Shown here piece after piece: positions 1 through 10,106 of a DNA stretch of 64,000 nt. Both the position numbers and the translations under genes were made by a program. The first letter of the stretch is position 1; each line of letters opens with the position of its first letter. The notes beneath the pieces were generated by a model, which saw only the letters and a list, made by a program, of their open reading frames with translations, had not been told where the DNA came from and searched no databases. The stretch comes from Pseudomonas sp. ML96 (GTDB lineage: Bacteria > Pseudomonadota > Gammaproteobacteria > Pseudomonadales > Pseudomonadaceae), in assembly GCF_000761545.1 (NCBI RefSeq), contig NZ_JPMY01000037.1, positions 62,001 to 126,000 on the forward strand, read 5' to 3'.

Positions 1-248
1 ATGTAGTTGATCTTGCACTCCAGGGTCATGCTGCCGGCCTCGCCGCCGAACAGGCTGTGGCTGGCCTGGCCGAGGGCGGTGTCGAGCAGCGAGAACAGTG
101 CGCCGCCGTGCATGCGCCCGTGCAGGTTGAGCATCTGCTCCTGCATGTTCATGCGCAGCTCGGCCTCGCCGTTCTCAGCGCGCAGGATGCGGATGCCGAG
201 CAGGCGGCTGAAGTTACTGTCCTTACCGACGGGCGATGCGTCACTCAT
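1..248 (-). CDS. PaaI-type hotdog thioesterase (partial, C-terminus outside window)
   Basis: Reading leftwards from ATG at 246-248, the frame stays open to the window edge, giving 82 residues of a hotdog-fold thioesterase. The stretch LHGRMHGGALFSLLDTALG is the typical PaaI-family signature: HGG followed by the catalytic-helix Asp of SLLDTALG. Such enzymes hydrolyse acyl-CoA thioesters, often aryl or medium-chain; the substrate cannot be told from sequence. It lies 3 bases downstream of the tex stop codon on the same strand, so it is probably co-transcribed with tex, as in other pseudomonads. Its C-terminus is cut off by the start of the window. Confidence 0.8.
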   Translation of the reverse strand, partial: MSDASPVGKDSNFSRLLGIRILRAENGEAELRMNMQEQMLNLHGRMHGGALFSLLDTALGQASHSLFGGEAGSMTLECKINY

Positions 249-251
249 GGC

Positions 252-2585
252 TTATTTCCTCAGCTGCTTGGCATTGGCGAACAGCGAGGCCATGGCCGCG
301 TTGGCCGGGGCCGGTTTGTCCTGGCTGGAGTGGCGTTCGCTGCGCGGCTGATTGCCGCCGCGGTGGTGCCCACCGTTGCCGCGAGCACCACCGCGCGGGC
401 CATCGACCTTCTCGCCAGGGGTATCGCTCATGCGCATGGTCAGGCCGACGCGGTTGCGCGGGATGTCCACTTCCATGACTTTCACTTTGACGATATCGCC
501 GGCCTTCACGACTTCATACGGGTCTTTGACGAACTTCTCCGACAGCGCCGAGATGTGCACCAGGCCGTCCTGGTGTACGCCGATATCGACGAAGGCGCCG
601 AAGTTGGTGACGTTGGTCACCACGCCTTCGAGGATCATGCCCGGCTGCAGGTCCTTGAGGCTCTCGACGCCTTCCTGGAACTCGGCGGTCTTGAATTCCG
701 GACGCGGGTCGCGGCCCGGCTTGTCCAGTTCCTTGAGGATGTCGGTGACGGTCGGCAGACCGAAGCTCTCGTCGGTGAAGCGCTTGGGATCCAGGCTGCG
801 CAGGAAGCTGGAGTCGCCCAGCAGCGAGCGCACATCGCGGCCGGTGCCTTCGGCGATGCGCTGCACCAGCGGATAGGTCTCCGGGTGCACGGCGGAGGCG
901 TCCAGCGGGTTGTCGCCGTTCATCACGCGGAGGAAGCCGGCGGCCTGCTCGAAGGTCTTCTCGCCCAGGCGCGGCACCTTCTTCAGGTCGGCGCGCGAGG
1001 CGAAGGCGCCGTTGGCATCGCGGAACGCCACGATATTGCTGGCCAGCGTGCTGTTGAGGCCGGAGATGCGCGCCAGCAGGGCGGCGGAGGCGGTATTCAC
1101 ATCCACGCCGACGGCGTTCACACAGTCCTCTACTACCGCGTCCAGCGAGCGCGCCAGTTTCAGCTGGGACACGTCGTGCTGGTACTGGCCGACACCGATG
1201 GATTTCGGGTCGATCTTCACCAACTCGGCCAGCGGGTCCTGCAGGCGGCGGGCGATGGAGACGGCGCCGCGCAGCGACACGTCCATATCCGGGAATTCGC
1301 GGGCGGCCAGCTCGGAAGCGGAGTACACCGAAGCGCCGGCCTCGGAGACCATGACCTTGGTCAGCTTGAGCGCCGGCAGCTTCTTGATCAGGTCGATGGC
1401 CAGCTTGTCGGTCTCGCGGCTGGCGGTGCCGTTGCCGATCGAGATCAGATCGACTGCGTGCTTGGCGCACAGCTTGGCGAGGATGGCCAGGGTGCCGTCC
1501 CAGTCGTTGCGCGGGGCGTGCGGGTAGACGGTGGCGGTTTCCAGCACCTTGCCGGTGGCGTCGACCACGGCCACCTTGCAGCCGGTGCGCAGGCCGGGGT
1601 CCAGCGCCAGGGTGGCGCGCGGGCCGGCCGGGGCGGCCAGCAGTAAGTCATGCAGGTTGCGGGCGAACACGGTGATCGCCTCGTCCTCGGCCTTCTCGCG
1701 CAGCTCGCCGAGCAGGTCGGTTTCCAGGTGGGTGTAGAGCTTGACCTTCCAGGTCCAGCGCACCACTTCGCCCAGCCACTTGTCGGCGGCGCGACCGCGC
1801 TGTTCGACGCCGAAGCGCTCGGCGATCATCAGCTCGCAGGGGTGCATGGTGCCCGGGGCTTCGTCGCCGACCTTGAGGCTGGCGCCGAGGATGCCCTCGT
1901 TGCGGCCGCGGAAGATCGCCAGCGCACGGTGCGACGGCACGCCCTTGAGCGCTTCGTCGTGTTCGAAGTAGTCGCTGAACTTGGCGCCTTCGGCCTCTTT
2001 GCCAGCGACCACGCGGGCGCTGAGGGTGGCTTCGTTCTTCAGGAAGGAGCGCAGCTTGTCGAGCAGGCTGGCGTCCTCGGCGAAGCGCTCCATGAGGATG
2101 TACTTGGCGCCTTCGAGCACGGCCTTGATGTCGGCGAAGCCCTTCTCGGCGTCGATGAAGCGCTCGGCCTCGGCTTCCGGGTTCAGGCTCGGGTCATTGA
2201 ACAGGCCGTCGGCCAGCTCGCCGAGGCCGGCTTCCAGGGCGATCTGGCCCTTGGTGCGGCGCTTCTGCTTGTACGGCAGGTAGAGGTCTTCGAGGCGGGT
2301 CTTGGTGTCGGCTTCGTCGATCTCGCGCTTCAGTTCGGGAGTCAGCTTGCCCTGTTCCTCGATGCTGGCGAGGATCGCGGCGCGGCGCTCGTCCATCTCG
2401 CGCAGGTAGCGCAGGCGCTCTTCCAGGTGGCGCAGCTGGGTGTCGTCCAGGCTGCCGGTCACTTCCTTCCGGTAGCGGGCGATGAAGGGCACGGTGGAGC
2501 CTTCGTCGAGCAGGGCCACGGCGGCGGCGACCTGTTGCGGGAGGACGCCGAGTTCGGCGGCGATACGCTTGTTGATGCTATCCAT
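252..2585 (-). CDS. tex: Transcription accessory protein Tex (S1 RNA-binding)
   Basis: 777-residue Tex, full length for the family. N-terminal Tex helices ([18 protein letters not shown]) are followed by a YqgF/RNase H-like core ([18 protein letters not shown]), paired helix-hairpin-helix motifs ([19 protein letters not shown]) and a C-terminal S1 domain ([21 protein letters not shown]). It ends in a basic Gly/Arg/His-rich tail. Tex binds nucleic acid and is linked to transcription and stress tolerance; in pseudomonads and Bordetella it affects toxin or virulence gene expression. The frame continues upstream of ATG 2583-2585, but this start has a ribosome site (AGGTAG) and matches the conserved N-terminus. 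Divergent from amgR. Confidence 0.95.
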   Translation of the reverse strand: MDSINKRIAAELGVLPQQVAAAVALLDEGSTVPFIARYRKEVTGSLDDTQLRHLEERLRYLREMDERRAAILASIEEQGKLTPELKREIDEADTKTRLEDLYLPYKQKRRTKGQIALEAGLGELADGLFNDPSLNPEAEAERFIDAEKGFADIKAVLEGAKYILMERFAEDASLLDKLRSFLKNEATLSARVVAGKEAEGAKFSDYFEHDEALKGVPSHRALAIFRGRNEGILGASLKVGDEAPGTMHPCELMIAERFGVEQRGRAADKWLGEVVRWTWKVKLYTHLETDLLGELREKAEDEAITVFARNLHDLLLAAPAGPRATLALDPGLRTGCKVAVVDATGKVLETATVYPHAPRNDWDGTLAILAKLCAKHAVDLISIGNGTASRETDKLAIDLIKKLPALKLTKVMVSEAGASVYSASELAAREFPDMDVSLRGAVSIARRLQDPLAELVKIDPKSIGVGQYQHDVSQLKLARSLDAVVEDCVNAVGVDVNTASAALLARISGLNSTLASNIVAFRDANGAFASRADLKKVPRLGEKTFEQAAGFLRVMNGDNPLDASAVHPETYPLVQRIAEGTGRDVRSLLGDSSFLRSLDPKRFTDESFGLPTVTDILKELDKPGRDPRPEFKTAEFQEGVESLKDLQPGMILEGVVTNVTNFGAFVDIGVHQDGLVHISALSEKFVKDPYEVVKAGDIVKVKVMEVDIPRNRVGLTMRMSDTPGEKVDGPRGGARGNGGHHRGGNQPRSERHSSQDKPAPANAAMASLFANAKQLRK

Positions 2586-2637
2586 GAACACTACCTGACA
2601 GAAAAGCCACGCCGACTGGCCGACGCGAAAGCGCCGC

Positions 2638-2643
2638 ATTATA
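2638..2643 (-). promoter_or_regulatory. Candidate -10 box of the tex promoter
   Basis: Read on the minus strand this is TATAAT, the exact sigma-70 -10 consensus, about 52 bases before the tex start codon in the 172-base gap between tex and the divergent amgR. No convincing -35 hexamer is visible 16-18 bases upstream, so this is a moderate call. Confidence 0.4.
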
Positions 2644-2757
2644 AACACCGCCTCGAAAGGCGATGGGAACCGTTCGGGGAAAAATCTGCTAACAATGGAC
2701 GGGCCGCCGCGCGCCGGTGCTGGGCGATAATGCCGGCCTACCTGGACAGGAGAGAAC

Positions 2758-3477
2758 ATGAGCAACGAAGGCGAAAAGATCCTCATAGTCGACGACGACC
2801 CCGGCCTGCGCCGCCTGCTGGAGCGCTTCCTCAGCGAGCAGGGCTACCGCGTGCGCGCGGTGGAGAACGTCGAGCAGATGGACCGCCTGCTGGCCCGCGA
2901 ACTGTTCCAGCTGCTGGTGCTCGACCTCATGCTGCCGGGCGAGGACGGCCTGTCCGCCTGCCGCCGCCTGCGCGAGGCGAACAACCAGGTGCCAGTGATC
3001 ATGCTCACCGCCAAGGGCGACGAGGCCAGCCGCATCCAGGGCCTGGAAGGCGGCGCCGACGACTACCTGGCCAAGCCGTTCAACCCGCGCGAGCTGCTGG
3101 CGCGGATCAAGGCTGTGCTGCGCCGCCAGGCGCCAGTGGTGCCGGGTGCTCCGGCCAGCGAGGACGAGACCGTCAGCTTCGGCGAGTACGAGCTGTCGCT
3201 GGCTACCCGTGAGCTGCGCAAGGGTGAAGAGCTACACATGCTCACCACCGGCGAGTTCGCCGTGCTCAAGGCCCTGGTGCAGCACGCCCGCGAGCCGCTG
3301 ACCCGCGACAAGCTGATGAACCTGGCCCGCGGCCGCGAGTGGGACGCGCTGGAACGCTCCATCGATGTGCAGATCAGCCGCTTGCGTCGCCTGATCGAGC
3401 CGGACCCGTCCAAGCCGCGCTACATCCAGACCGTCTGGGGCGTGGGTTACGTCTTCGTGCCGGACGGCGCCAAGTAG
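2758..3477 (+). CDS. amgR: Response regulator AmgR (OmpR family)
   Basis: 239-residue OmpR/PhoB-type regulator. The receiver domain spans about residues 6-125, with the acidic pocket (VDDD), the phospho-acceptor Asp near residue 56 ([11 protein letters not shown]), Thr of MLTAKGD and Lys of AKPFNP. A winged-helix DNA-binding domain follows (about 135-235, ending in [16 protein letters not shown]). The start ATG has a good ribosome site (AGGAGA). In P. aeruginosa this protein with its kinase AmgS forms the AmgRS system, which senses membrane protein misfolding, for instance under aminoglycosides. That role is inferred from the identical gene order (tex, amgR, amgS). The kinase gene follows 100 bases later. 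Confidence 0.93.
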   Translation: MSNEGEKILIVDDDPGLRRLLERFLSEQGYRVRAVENVEQMDRLLARELFQLLVLDLMLPGEDGLSACRRLREANNQVPVIMLTAKGDEASRIQGLEGGADDYLAKPFNPRELLARIKAVLRRQAPVVPGAPASEDETVSFGEYELSLATRELRKGEELHMLTTGEFAVLKALVQHAREPLTRDKLMNLARGREWDALERSIDVQISRLRRLIEPDPSKPRYIQTVWGVGYVFVPDGAK

Positions 3478-3577
3478 GCTGGATGACGCCGCGCGCGGCG
3501 GCTGTCGCGCTGCGAACCCTGGTGGAGACGGCCAACGATCGCCTCCACCTTTCCTCGAATGACGCATCCGGTCTTCC

Positions 3578-4891
3578 ATGAAAACCCCGCTCTGGTTCCC
3601 GCAAAGCTTCTTCGCCCGCACCCTGTGGCTGGTGCTCATCGTCGTGCTGTTCTCCAAGGCGCTGACCCTGGTGTACCTGATGATGAACGAGGACATGCTG
3701 GTCGACCGCCAGTACAGCCACGGCGCGGCGCTGACCCTGCGCGCCTACTGGGCGGCGGAGCCGGAGGACCGCGACCATATCGCCGAGGCCGCGACCCTGA
3801 CCCGCGTGGCGCAGGACAAGGTGCCGGCCACCGAGCAGCACTGGCCGTACTCCGAGGTGTTCCTGCGGCAGATGCAGGCCGAGCTGGGCCCGGACACCGA
3901 GGTGCGCGTACGCGTGCAGAGCCCGCCGGCGTTGTGGGTGCGTGCGCCGAGCCTGGGGCCGGACTGGCTCAAGGTGCCGCTGTACCCCTATCCGCTGCGT
4001 GGGCAGAAGATCTGGAGCGTGCTCGGCTGGTTCCTCGGCATCGGCCTGCTGTCCACTGCGGCGGCGTGGATCTTCGTGCGCCAGCTCAACGCACCGCTCA
4101 AGCGCCTGGTGTTCGCCGCCCGCCAGTTCGGTCAGGGGCGCAGCGTGCGCCTGCCGATCAGCGATACGCCGAGCGAGATGACCGAGGTCTATCGCGCGTT
4201 CAACCAGATGGCCGAGAACATCGAGGGTGGCGCGCGCGAGCGCGAGCTGATGCTGGCCGGGGTGTCGCATGACCTGCGCACGCCGCTGACGCGCCTGCGC
4301 TTGTCGCTGGAGCTGATGAGCAGCGACGCCGAGCTGACCGAGGACATGATTCGCGACGTCGAGGACATGAACGCCATCCTCGACCAGTTCCTCGCCTTTA
4401 TCCGCGACGGCCGCGACGAGAAACCGGAGATCTTCGACCTTGGCGACCTGGTGCGCGAGGTGGTCGCGCCCTACAACCAGCAGAGCGAGCAGGTGCGCCT
4501 GTGTCTGGAGCAGCTGCCGCTGTTCCCGCTGCGCCGGGTCTCGATCAAGCGCCTGCTGGTCAACCTGCTGGAGAACGCTCTGCGCTACGGCGGCCAGGGC
4601 GTCGAGGTGGTCACCAGCCTGGCCGGCGACGAGAGCGCGCCCTACGTGGTGCTCAGCGTGCTCGACCGCGGTCCGGGCGTGGCGCCGGAGGAGATGGGCG
4701 AGATCTTCAATCCCTTCATCCGCGGCGACCGTGCCCGTGGCGGCAAGGGCACCGGCCTGGGCCTGGCCATCGTCAAGCGCATCGCCTCGCTGCACGGGGG
4801 CAGCGTGGAGCTGCGCAACCGCTCCGGTGGTGGCCTGGAAGCGCGTATCTGCCTGCCCCTGGGTCTGCTGCTGCCGCGCGACGCCAGCTAA
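3578..4891 (+). CDS. amgS: Sensor histidine kinase AmgS (EnvZ family)
   Basis: 437-residue inner-membrane kinase. The N-terminal membrane segment (LWLVLIVVLFSKALTLVYL) is followed by a periplasmic domain to about residue 145. A second membrane helix comes next (VLGWFLGIGLLSTAAAWIFV), then HAMP. The dimerisation helix carries the phosphorylated His near residue 231 (SHDLRTPLTRLRLS). The ATP-binding domain has N box (LLVNLLENALRYGG), G1 (LDRGPGVAPEE) and G2 (GTGLGLAIVKR). It is the cognate partner of AmgR. In P. aeruginosa AmgRS controls proteases and chaperones that protect the inner membrane. All catalytic boxes are intact. The same-strand GGDEF/EAL gene begins 73 bases downstream. Confidence 0.92.
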   Translation: MKTPLWFPQSFFARTLWLVLIVVLFSKALTLVYLMMNEDMLVDRQYSHGAALTLRAYWAAEPEDRDHIAEAATLTRVAQDKVPATEQHWPYSEVFLRQMQAELGPDTEVRVRVQSPPALWVRAPSLGPDWLKVPLYPYPLRGQKIWSVLGWFLGIGLLSTAAAWIFVRQLNAPLKRLVFAARQFGQGRSVRLPISDTPSEMTEVYRAFNQMAENIEGGARERELMLAGVSHDLRTPLTRLRLSLELMSSDAELTEDMIRDVEDMNAILDQFLAFIRDGRDEKPEIFDLGDLVREVVAPYNQQSEQVRLCLEQLPLFPLRRVSIKRLLVNLLENALRYGGQGVEVVTSLAGDESAPYVVLSVLDRGPGVAPEEMGEIFNPFIRGDRARGGKGTGLGLAIVKRIASLHGGSVELRNRSGGGLEARICLPLGLLLPRDAS

Positions 4892-4964
4892 ACCGCTGCC
4901 GATATGAGCCGGCCGCTCTAGCCGGCCTGATCTATGCTGCTCTGGTGTTTCGCGCGAGGTCAGC

Positions 4965-7900
4965 ATGGTTGTAGATTCCGCCCGACTGCCGAGTTGGACC
5001 TGGTGGCTGCCGTTGCCGCTGCTCAATCTGGCCACCTGGCTATCGCTCTCGACCCAGTTCGCCGCGGGGGCGGCGCTCTGCTACCTGCCGTTCGCCATCG
5101 GCCTGTGTCTGGTGCTCTGGTGGGGCCCGCGGGTGCTGCTGGCGCTGTACCTCAACGCTCTGCTCTGCGCGCCGCTCTGGGGCCTGGATTGGCATTGGGC
5201 GCCGCTCTACGCATTGCCGGAGACCCTGGCCATCGGTTTCGCCTGGCTGGCCCTGGGCCGGCGCGGCAATGCCGCGCTACCGGATGTGGCCAACCTGCTG
5301 CGCTTCGTCCTGCTCGGAGTGCTGGCGCCGGCGCTGCTCGGCGCCCTGTTGATCCAGGCGGGCCTGCTGCTCAGTGGCCAGCTGGAGGGCGGGCGCTGGC
5401 GCGAGACGATCCTCGAGTTCTGGCTGCTGGACAGCCTCACCGCCCTAGCCGTGTCCCTGCCGCTGCTGTGCCTGCTGACCCGTCGCCTGCGCAAGCGCGG
5501 CTGGGCCTTACTGACCGGTCCGGCGCTGGGCGAGGAAGGCGTCGGCGTGCGGGTGCTGCCCTGGTGGCTGTTGCCGGTGCTGCTGGCCGTGCTGCCGCTG
5601 GCGCTGTGCTTGCTGCCGCTGCTGCTGATCCTGCCGCTGATCGGCGTTTTGCTGCTGTCCCTGGCGCTGCTCTGGGGCTTTGCCGGGGCGCTCTGGGGTA
5701 CGGCGCTGACGGCCCTGGCGGTCATGCTGCTGCCACTGGCCGGGCGTCTGGGCGGCGAGCTGGAGCTGGGCGCGCCGCAGCGCCTGGAGATGCATTTCAG
5801 CGTGCTGCTGCTGATGCTCGCCGCGCTGCTGGTGGGGCGCGCGCTCGGCGATCTGCGCAACACCCTGCGGCGCACGGCGGAAATGCAGAAGGAGCTGGCC
5901 CTGGCCAACCTGGCGCTGCAGGCCTGCCCGCTGGGCGTGTCGATTTCCGACCTGCGCCAGCCCGGCGTGCCCTTCATCTACTGCAACCCGGCGCTGGAGC
6001 GTATCAGCGGCTACTCGCGCGAAGAGATACTCGGCGCCTCCAGCCGCCTGCTGATCGACCAGGACGAGTCGCAGAGCGGCCTTCTGCGCGTGCGCCATGC
6101 CATGCGCCACGGCGTGCCGCACCAGGAGGTCCTGCGCAACTACCGCAAGAACGGCCAGCAGTTCTGGAACGAGGTGACGGTGGCACCGCTGCTCGACGAG
6201 CAGGGCCAGGCCACCCATATCGTCGCGCTCAATTTCGATGTCAGCGAGCGCGAGCGCCTCGGCGCCGAGCTGGCCCAGCGCCGCGAGGAGCTGCTAAGGC
6301 AGACCCACCTGCTCAGCCAGACCGAGGAACTGGCCGACATCGGCGGCTGGGTGCTGGACCTGGCCAGCCAGCGCATGTATTGGACCGACGGCTGCTTCCG
6401 CCTCAACGAGCTCGATCCGGCCGGCGGTGCACCGGACATGCAGGGCTCGCTGGACCGCTACGATCCACCCAGCCAGCAACTAATGAACGAGACCCTGCAG
6501 CAGATCCTGGTCAGCGGCGATCCGTTCGACCTGGAAGTGCGCTTGATCGGCGCGCGCGGCACCCAGCGCTGGGTGCGCCTGAAGGGTTTCGTGGAGTTCG
6601 ACGACGATCAGCCGGTGCGCCTGTACGGCGCGATCCAGGACATCAGCGAGCGCCGCCGCGCCGAGCGCCAGCTGCGCGAGCGCGACGAATGGCTGCGGCT
6701 GTTCTTCGAGGCGCCCCTGATCGGCATGGCCATGGTCAGCCCGCAACGGCAGTGGCTGGAGGTTAACTTCAAGCTGTGCCAGATCCTCGGCCGCAACCGC
6801 GACGAGCTGCGCGCCAGCCGCTGGCTGGAGATCAGCCACCCGGACGATATCGAGCGTGAGGAGGCGATGTTCGCCGCCATTCGCAACAGCGAGCGCGACG
6901 ACTACGAGCTGGAGAAGCGCTTCCTGCGCAAGGACGGCAGCATCGTCTACACCCGCCTCAGCCTGCGCGCGGTACGCGACAAGGAGGGCAAGCTGGAGGC
7001 CTGCCTGACTCTGGTCGAGGACATTACCGCGCGCTACGAAGCGGAGGCGCGCTACCGCACCCTGGTCGAGCATGCGCCGGAGGCCATCCTGCTGTTCAGC
7101 CCGGAGGGTGGCATCATCGATGCCAACGCCAATGCCCTGCGTCTGTTCCATTGCAGCCGTGGCGACCTGCTCGGGCGTACGCCGAGCGAGCTGAGCCCGG
7201 CGCGGCAGCCCGACGGGCGCGCCTCGGAGGCGGCGGGGCGGGCCTACGTCGAGCAGGCCATCGCCGGTGCGACGCCGGTATTCGAGTGGCTACACCGCGA
7301 CTTTGCCGGGCGCCAGCTGCCCTGCGAGATCCGCCTGGTGCGCATGCCGGGCGAGCCGCTGCTGCTGCGTGGCAGCGTCATCGACATCTCCGAACGGCAG
7401 CGCTACCAGCGTGAGATCGAACGCCTGGCCTACAGCGACGAGCTGACCGGCCTGCCCAATCGCCGCCTGCTGCAGGACCGCCTGGAGCACGCCATGGCTC
7501 GCGAGCGCCGCGAGGGCAGTTTCGGCGCGCTGCTGTTCATCGACCTGGACCATTTCAAGACGGTCAACGACAGCCTCGGTCATCCAGTAGGCGATGCGCT
7601 GCTCAAGGAAGTAACGGTGCGCCTGGCCAGCCATCTGCGCGCCGAGGACACCCTGGCGCGGCTCGGTGGCGATGAGTTCGTGGTGCTGCTCGAGACCCTG
7701 GCCGACAACCCGGCGCTGGCCGGCGAGATGGCCGCGGAGGTGGGCGACAAGTTGCTGGCCGGCCTGCAGTCCAGCTTCCAGATTCACGGCCACGACCTGG
7801 CGGTGACCGCCAGCATCGGCATCACCCTGCATCCGCTGCCCGGGCAGGACGCCGCCGACGTGCTCAAGCAATCCGACACCGCCATGTACCGGGCCAAGCA

Positions 7901-8723
7901 CTCCGGACGCAACGCCCTGCATTTCTTCGCCCCGGAGATGCAGGCGGTGATCGACCAGCGCCTGCAGCTGCAGAGCGAGCTGCGCCTGGCCATGAGCCGC
8001 GAGCAGCTGTATCTGGTGTTCCAGCCGCAGCTGGAGCTGGCTAGCGGCCGCGTCTCCGGCGCCGAGGTGCTGGTGCGCTGGAATCATCCGGAGCGCGGTG
8101 ATATCCCGCCGGCGCAGTTCATTCCGCTGGCCGAGGAAACCGGGCTGATCCACGACCTCGGCCACTGGGTACTGGAGCACGCCTGCGCCAGCCTGGCGCG
8201 CTGGCAGCTCGACTGGCCGCAGCTGGTACTGGCGGTCAACCTCAGCCCGCGCGAGCTGCGCGAGGCTGATTGCGCCAAACGCATCGGCGACTGCCTGCGC
8301 CGCCATGGCTTACCGCATGGCGCGTTGGAGCTGGAGATCACCGAGGGTGTGCTGCTGGAGGATGTCGAGCGCTGCATCGCCACCATGCATGCGCTCAAGG
8401 CGCAGGGCGTGCGCTTCGCCATCGATGACTTCGGCACCGGCTATTCGTCGCTGACCTACCTCAAGCGCTTGCCGCTGGACCGGCTGAAGATCGATCGCAG
8501 CTTCGTCCACGACCTGGAGGGTGACGGCAGCGGCGCGATGCTGGTGGAGACCATCCTGGTGATCGCCCGCAACCTGGGCCTGGAGTGCGTGGCCGAGGGT
8601 GTGGAGAACGCCGCGCAGCTCGCCTGGTTGGAGCGCCAGGCCTGCGCCCTGGGCCAGGGTTTCCATCTCGGCCTGCCGATGGCGGAGGCGGATTTCCTGC
8701 GCTGGCTGGTCGCCAGGGGCTAG
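4965..8723 (+). CDS. Membrane sensor with MASE1, four PAS, GGDEF and EAL domains
   Basis: 1252 residues. A leucine-rich N-terminal part with about eight membrane helices (residues 10-295) looks like MASE1. Four PAS/PAC modules follow at roughly 312-430, 455-560, 570-690 and 695-810. The cyclase domain (about 815-980) has an intact RLGGDEF near residue 898 and an RxxD inhibitory site (RAED) five residues before GGDEF. The EAL domain (about 995-1252) has the variant EVLVRW, keeping the metal-binding Glu, plus DDFGTGYSSL, KIDRSFV and AEGVE. It should make and/or degrade cyclic di-GMP in response to a membrane or cytoplasmic signal. The start has an AGGTCAGC ribosome site. It ends 13 bases from the convergent rimK. 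The signal and the dominant activity are not deducible. Confidence 0.88.
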   Translation: MVVDSARLPSWTWWLPLPLLNLATWLSLSTQFAAGAALCYLPFAIGLCLVLWWGPRVLLALYLNALLCAPLWGLDWHWAPLYALPETLAIGFAWLALGRRGNAALPDVANLLRFVLLGVLAPALLGALLIQAGLLLSGQLEGGRWRETILEFWLLDSLTALAVSLPLLCLLTRRLRKRGWALLTGPALGEEGVGVRVLPWWLLPVLLAVLPLALCLLPLLLILPLIGVLLLSLALLWGFAGALWGTALTALAVMLLPLAGRLGGELELGAPQRLEMHFSVLLLMLAALLVGRALGDLRNTLRRTAEMQKELALANLALQACPLGVSISDLRQPGVPFIYCNPALERISGYSREEILGASSRLLIDQDESQSGLLRVRHAMRHGVPHQEVLRNYRKNGQQFWNEVTVAPLLDEQGQATHIVALNFDVSERERLGAELAQRREELLRQTHLLSQTEELADIGGWVLDLASQRMYWTDGCFRLNELDPAGGAPDMQGSLDRYDPPSQQLMNETLQQILVSGDPFDLEVRLIGARGTQRWVRLKGFVEFDDDQPVRLYGAIQDISERRRAERQLRERDEWLRLFFEAPLIGMAMVSPQRQWLEVNFKLCQILGRNRDELRASRWLEISHPDDIEREEAMFAAIRNSERDDYELEKRFLRKDGSIVYTRLSLRAVRDKEGKLEACLTLVEDITARYEAEARYRTLVEHAPEAILLFSPEGGIIDANANALRLFHCSRGDLLGRTPSELSPARQPDGRASEAAGRAYVEQAIAGATPVFEWLHRDFAGRQLPCEIRLVRMPGEPLLLRGSVIDISERQRYQREIERLAYSDELTGLPNRRLLQDRLEHAMARERREGSFGALLFIDLDHFKTVNDSLGHPVGDALLKEVTVRLASHLRAEDTLARLGGDEFVVLLETLADNPALAGEMAAEVGDKLLAGLQSSFQIHGHDLAVTASIGITLHPLPGQDAADVLKQSDTAMYRAKHSGRNALHFFAPEMQAVIDQRLQLQSELRLAMSREQLYLVFQPQLELASGRVSGAEVLVRWNHPERGDIPPAQFIPLAEETGLIHDLGHWVLEHACASLARWQLDWPQLVLAVNLSPRELREADCAKRIGDCLRRHGLPHGALELEITEGVLLEDVERCIATMHALKAQGVRFAIDDFGTGYSSLTYLKRLPLDRLKIDRSFVHDLEGDGSGAMLVETILVIARNLGLECVAEGVENAAQLAWLERQACALGQGFHLGLPMAEADFLRWLVARG

Positions 8724-8736
8724 CGGAGGGCGCGGC

Positions 8737-9642
8737 TCAGCCGCGGCCCTTGGTGCGGGTCTGCCCCGGCATGGCGTTCTTTTCCAGGTACTGGATGATG
8801 ATGCCGGCCACGTCATGCCCAGTGGTGGTCTCGATGCCTTCCAGGCCCGGCGAGGAGTTCACCTCCATCACCAGCGGGCCGTGGTTGGAGCGCAGGATGT
8901 CGACGCCGGCCACCGACAGGCCCATGACCTTGGCCGCGCGGATAGCGGTCATGCGCTCTTCCGGAGTGATCTTGATCAGGCTGGCCTGGCCGCCACGGTG
9001 CAGGTTGGAGCGGAATTCGCCGGGTTTGGCCTGGCGCTTCATCGCCGCGATCACCTTGTCACCGACCACGAAGCAGCGGATATCGGCACCGCCGGCTTCC
9101 TTGATGTACTCCTGGACCATGATGTTCTGCTTCAGGCCCATGAAGGCCTCGATCACCGATTCGGCGGCTTTCTCGGTTTCGCAGAGCACCACGCCGATGC
9201 CCTGGGTGCCTTCCAGCACCTTGATCACCAGCGGCGCGCCGTTGACCATCTGGATCAGGTCGGGAATGTCGTCCGGCGAGTGGGCGAAGCCGGTCACCGG
9301 CAGGCCGATGCCCTTGCGCGACAGCAGTTGCAGCGAGCGCAGCTTGTCGCGCGAGCGGCTGATCGCCACCGACTCGTTGAGCGGGAAAACGTCCTGCATC
9401 TCGAACTGGCGCAGCACCGCGCAGCCGTAGAAGGTCACCGAGGCGCCGATGCGCGGGATCACCGCGTCGAAGCCTTCCAGCGGCTGGCCGCGGTAGTGGA
9501 TCTGCGGCTTGTGGCTGGCGATGTTCATGTAGGCACGCAGGGTGTCTATCACCACCATCTCATGGCCGCGCTGCGTGCCGGCTTCCACCAGGCGACGGGT
9601 CGAGTACAGGCGCGGATTGCGCGACAGGATGGCGATCTTCAT
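8737..9642 (-). CDS. rimK: RimK, ribosomal protein S6 glutamate ligase
   Basis: 301-residue ATP-grasp ligase starting [20 protein letters not shown], the usual RimK start and length. ATP-grasp signatures include [19 protein letters not shown] (nucleotide loop) and [14 protein letters not shown] (Mg-binding Glu/Asn near residue 260). RimK adds glutamates to the C-terminus of ribosomal protein S6. In Pseudomonas its activity is tuned by RimB and by cyclic di-GMP, altering translation of surface-behaviour genes (published for P. fluorescens). The start codon overlaps the rimB stop by four bases (ATGA), so the two are translationally coupled. The reading frame is open well upstream, but that extension lies over rimB in another frame and is not coding. 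Confidence 0.93.
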   Translation of the reverse strand: MKIAILSRNPRLYSTRRLVEAGTQRGHEMVVIDTLRAYMNIASHKPQIHYRGQPLEGFDAVIPRIGASVTFYGCAVLRQFEMQDVFPLNESVAISRSRDKLRSLQLLSRKGIGLPVTGFAHSPDDIPDLIQMVNGAPLVIKVLEGTQGIGVVLCETEKAAESVIEAFMGLKQNIMVQEYIKEAGGADIRCFVVGDKVIAAMKRQAKPGEFRSNLHRGGQASLIKITPEERMTAIRAAKVMGLSVAGVDILRSNHGPLVMEVNSSPGLEGIETTTGHDVAGIIIQYLEKNAMPGQTRTKGRG

Positions 9643-10106
9643 TGGGCACCGGAGGGAATGGGGAGCTGCGGTTTGTCTTGTACGTAGGTGAGCGCCGGGT
9701 TGACCACCAGCTGGCCGTCGACCAGCGCATGGGCGCCGAGCAGCACGCGGTAGCGCATGGTCTTGCGGCAGGCCAGGGTGAAGTCCACCGGCCAGCTGTG
9801 ATCGCCCAGGGTCAGCTGGGTACGGATCACGTAGCGCTCCTGGGCCTGGCCATTGGAGCTCTTGATGGTCTTCACCGTGACCACCTTGGCCTCGCACGGG
9901 TGGCGACGCTGCACCAGGGTGCCGAAGTGCGCGGTGAAGCGGACCCAGCGCTGGCCATCGCGCTCGAACGGCACGATGTCGCTGGCATGCAGGGTCGAGG
10001 TGCTGGCGCCGGTGTCGATCTTCGCGCGCAGGCCGATCATGCCGAGCTCCGGCAGGTTGATCCACTCGCGCAGGCCGATCACGGAAAGGTGGTCGAAAGT
10101 CTTCAA
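9639..10106 (-). CDS. rimB: RimB-like retropepsin-type protease (ATP-dependent zinc protease family)
   Basis: 155 residues if it starts at the TTG at 10104-10106 (protein [20 protein letters not shown]), preceded by GGAAG at good spacing. An ATG 42 bases upstream (10146-10148) is in frame but adds residues ([10 protein letters not shown]) that do not look conserved. The core [16 protein letters not shown] carries the Asp-Thr-Gly of a retropepsin-like fold. In P. fluorescens RimB is the small protease that opposes or modulates RimK action on S6. It is coupled to rimK by a four-base overlap. No separate small EAL gene (rimA) precedes it; upstream is the divergent hslR. Confidence 0.85.
   Translation of the reverse strand: MKTFDHLSVIGLREWINLPELGMIGLRAKIDTGASTSTLHASDIVPFERDGQRWVRFTAHFGTLVQRRHPCEAKVVTVKTIKSSNGQAQERYVIRTQLTLGDHSWPVDFTLACRKTMRYRVLLGAHALVDGQLVVNPALTYVQDKPQLPIPSGAQ

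Noticed and set aside
57-1646. 529-residue open frame on the plus strand opposite tex
   Set aside because: Antisense shadow of a strongly conserved gene; high GC leaves the opposite strand free of stops. Composition (Ala/Gly/Val/Gln/His) is typical of such shadows.
8041-8100. Inactive EAL domain because of EVL instead of EAL
   Set aside because: The metal-binding Glu is retained, and EVL variants occur in active phosphodiesterases; DDFGTGYS and the catalytic-loop residues are also present.
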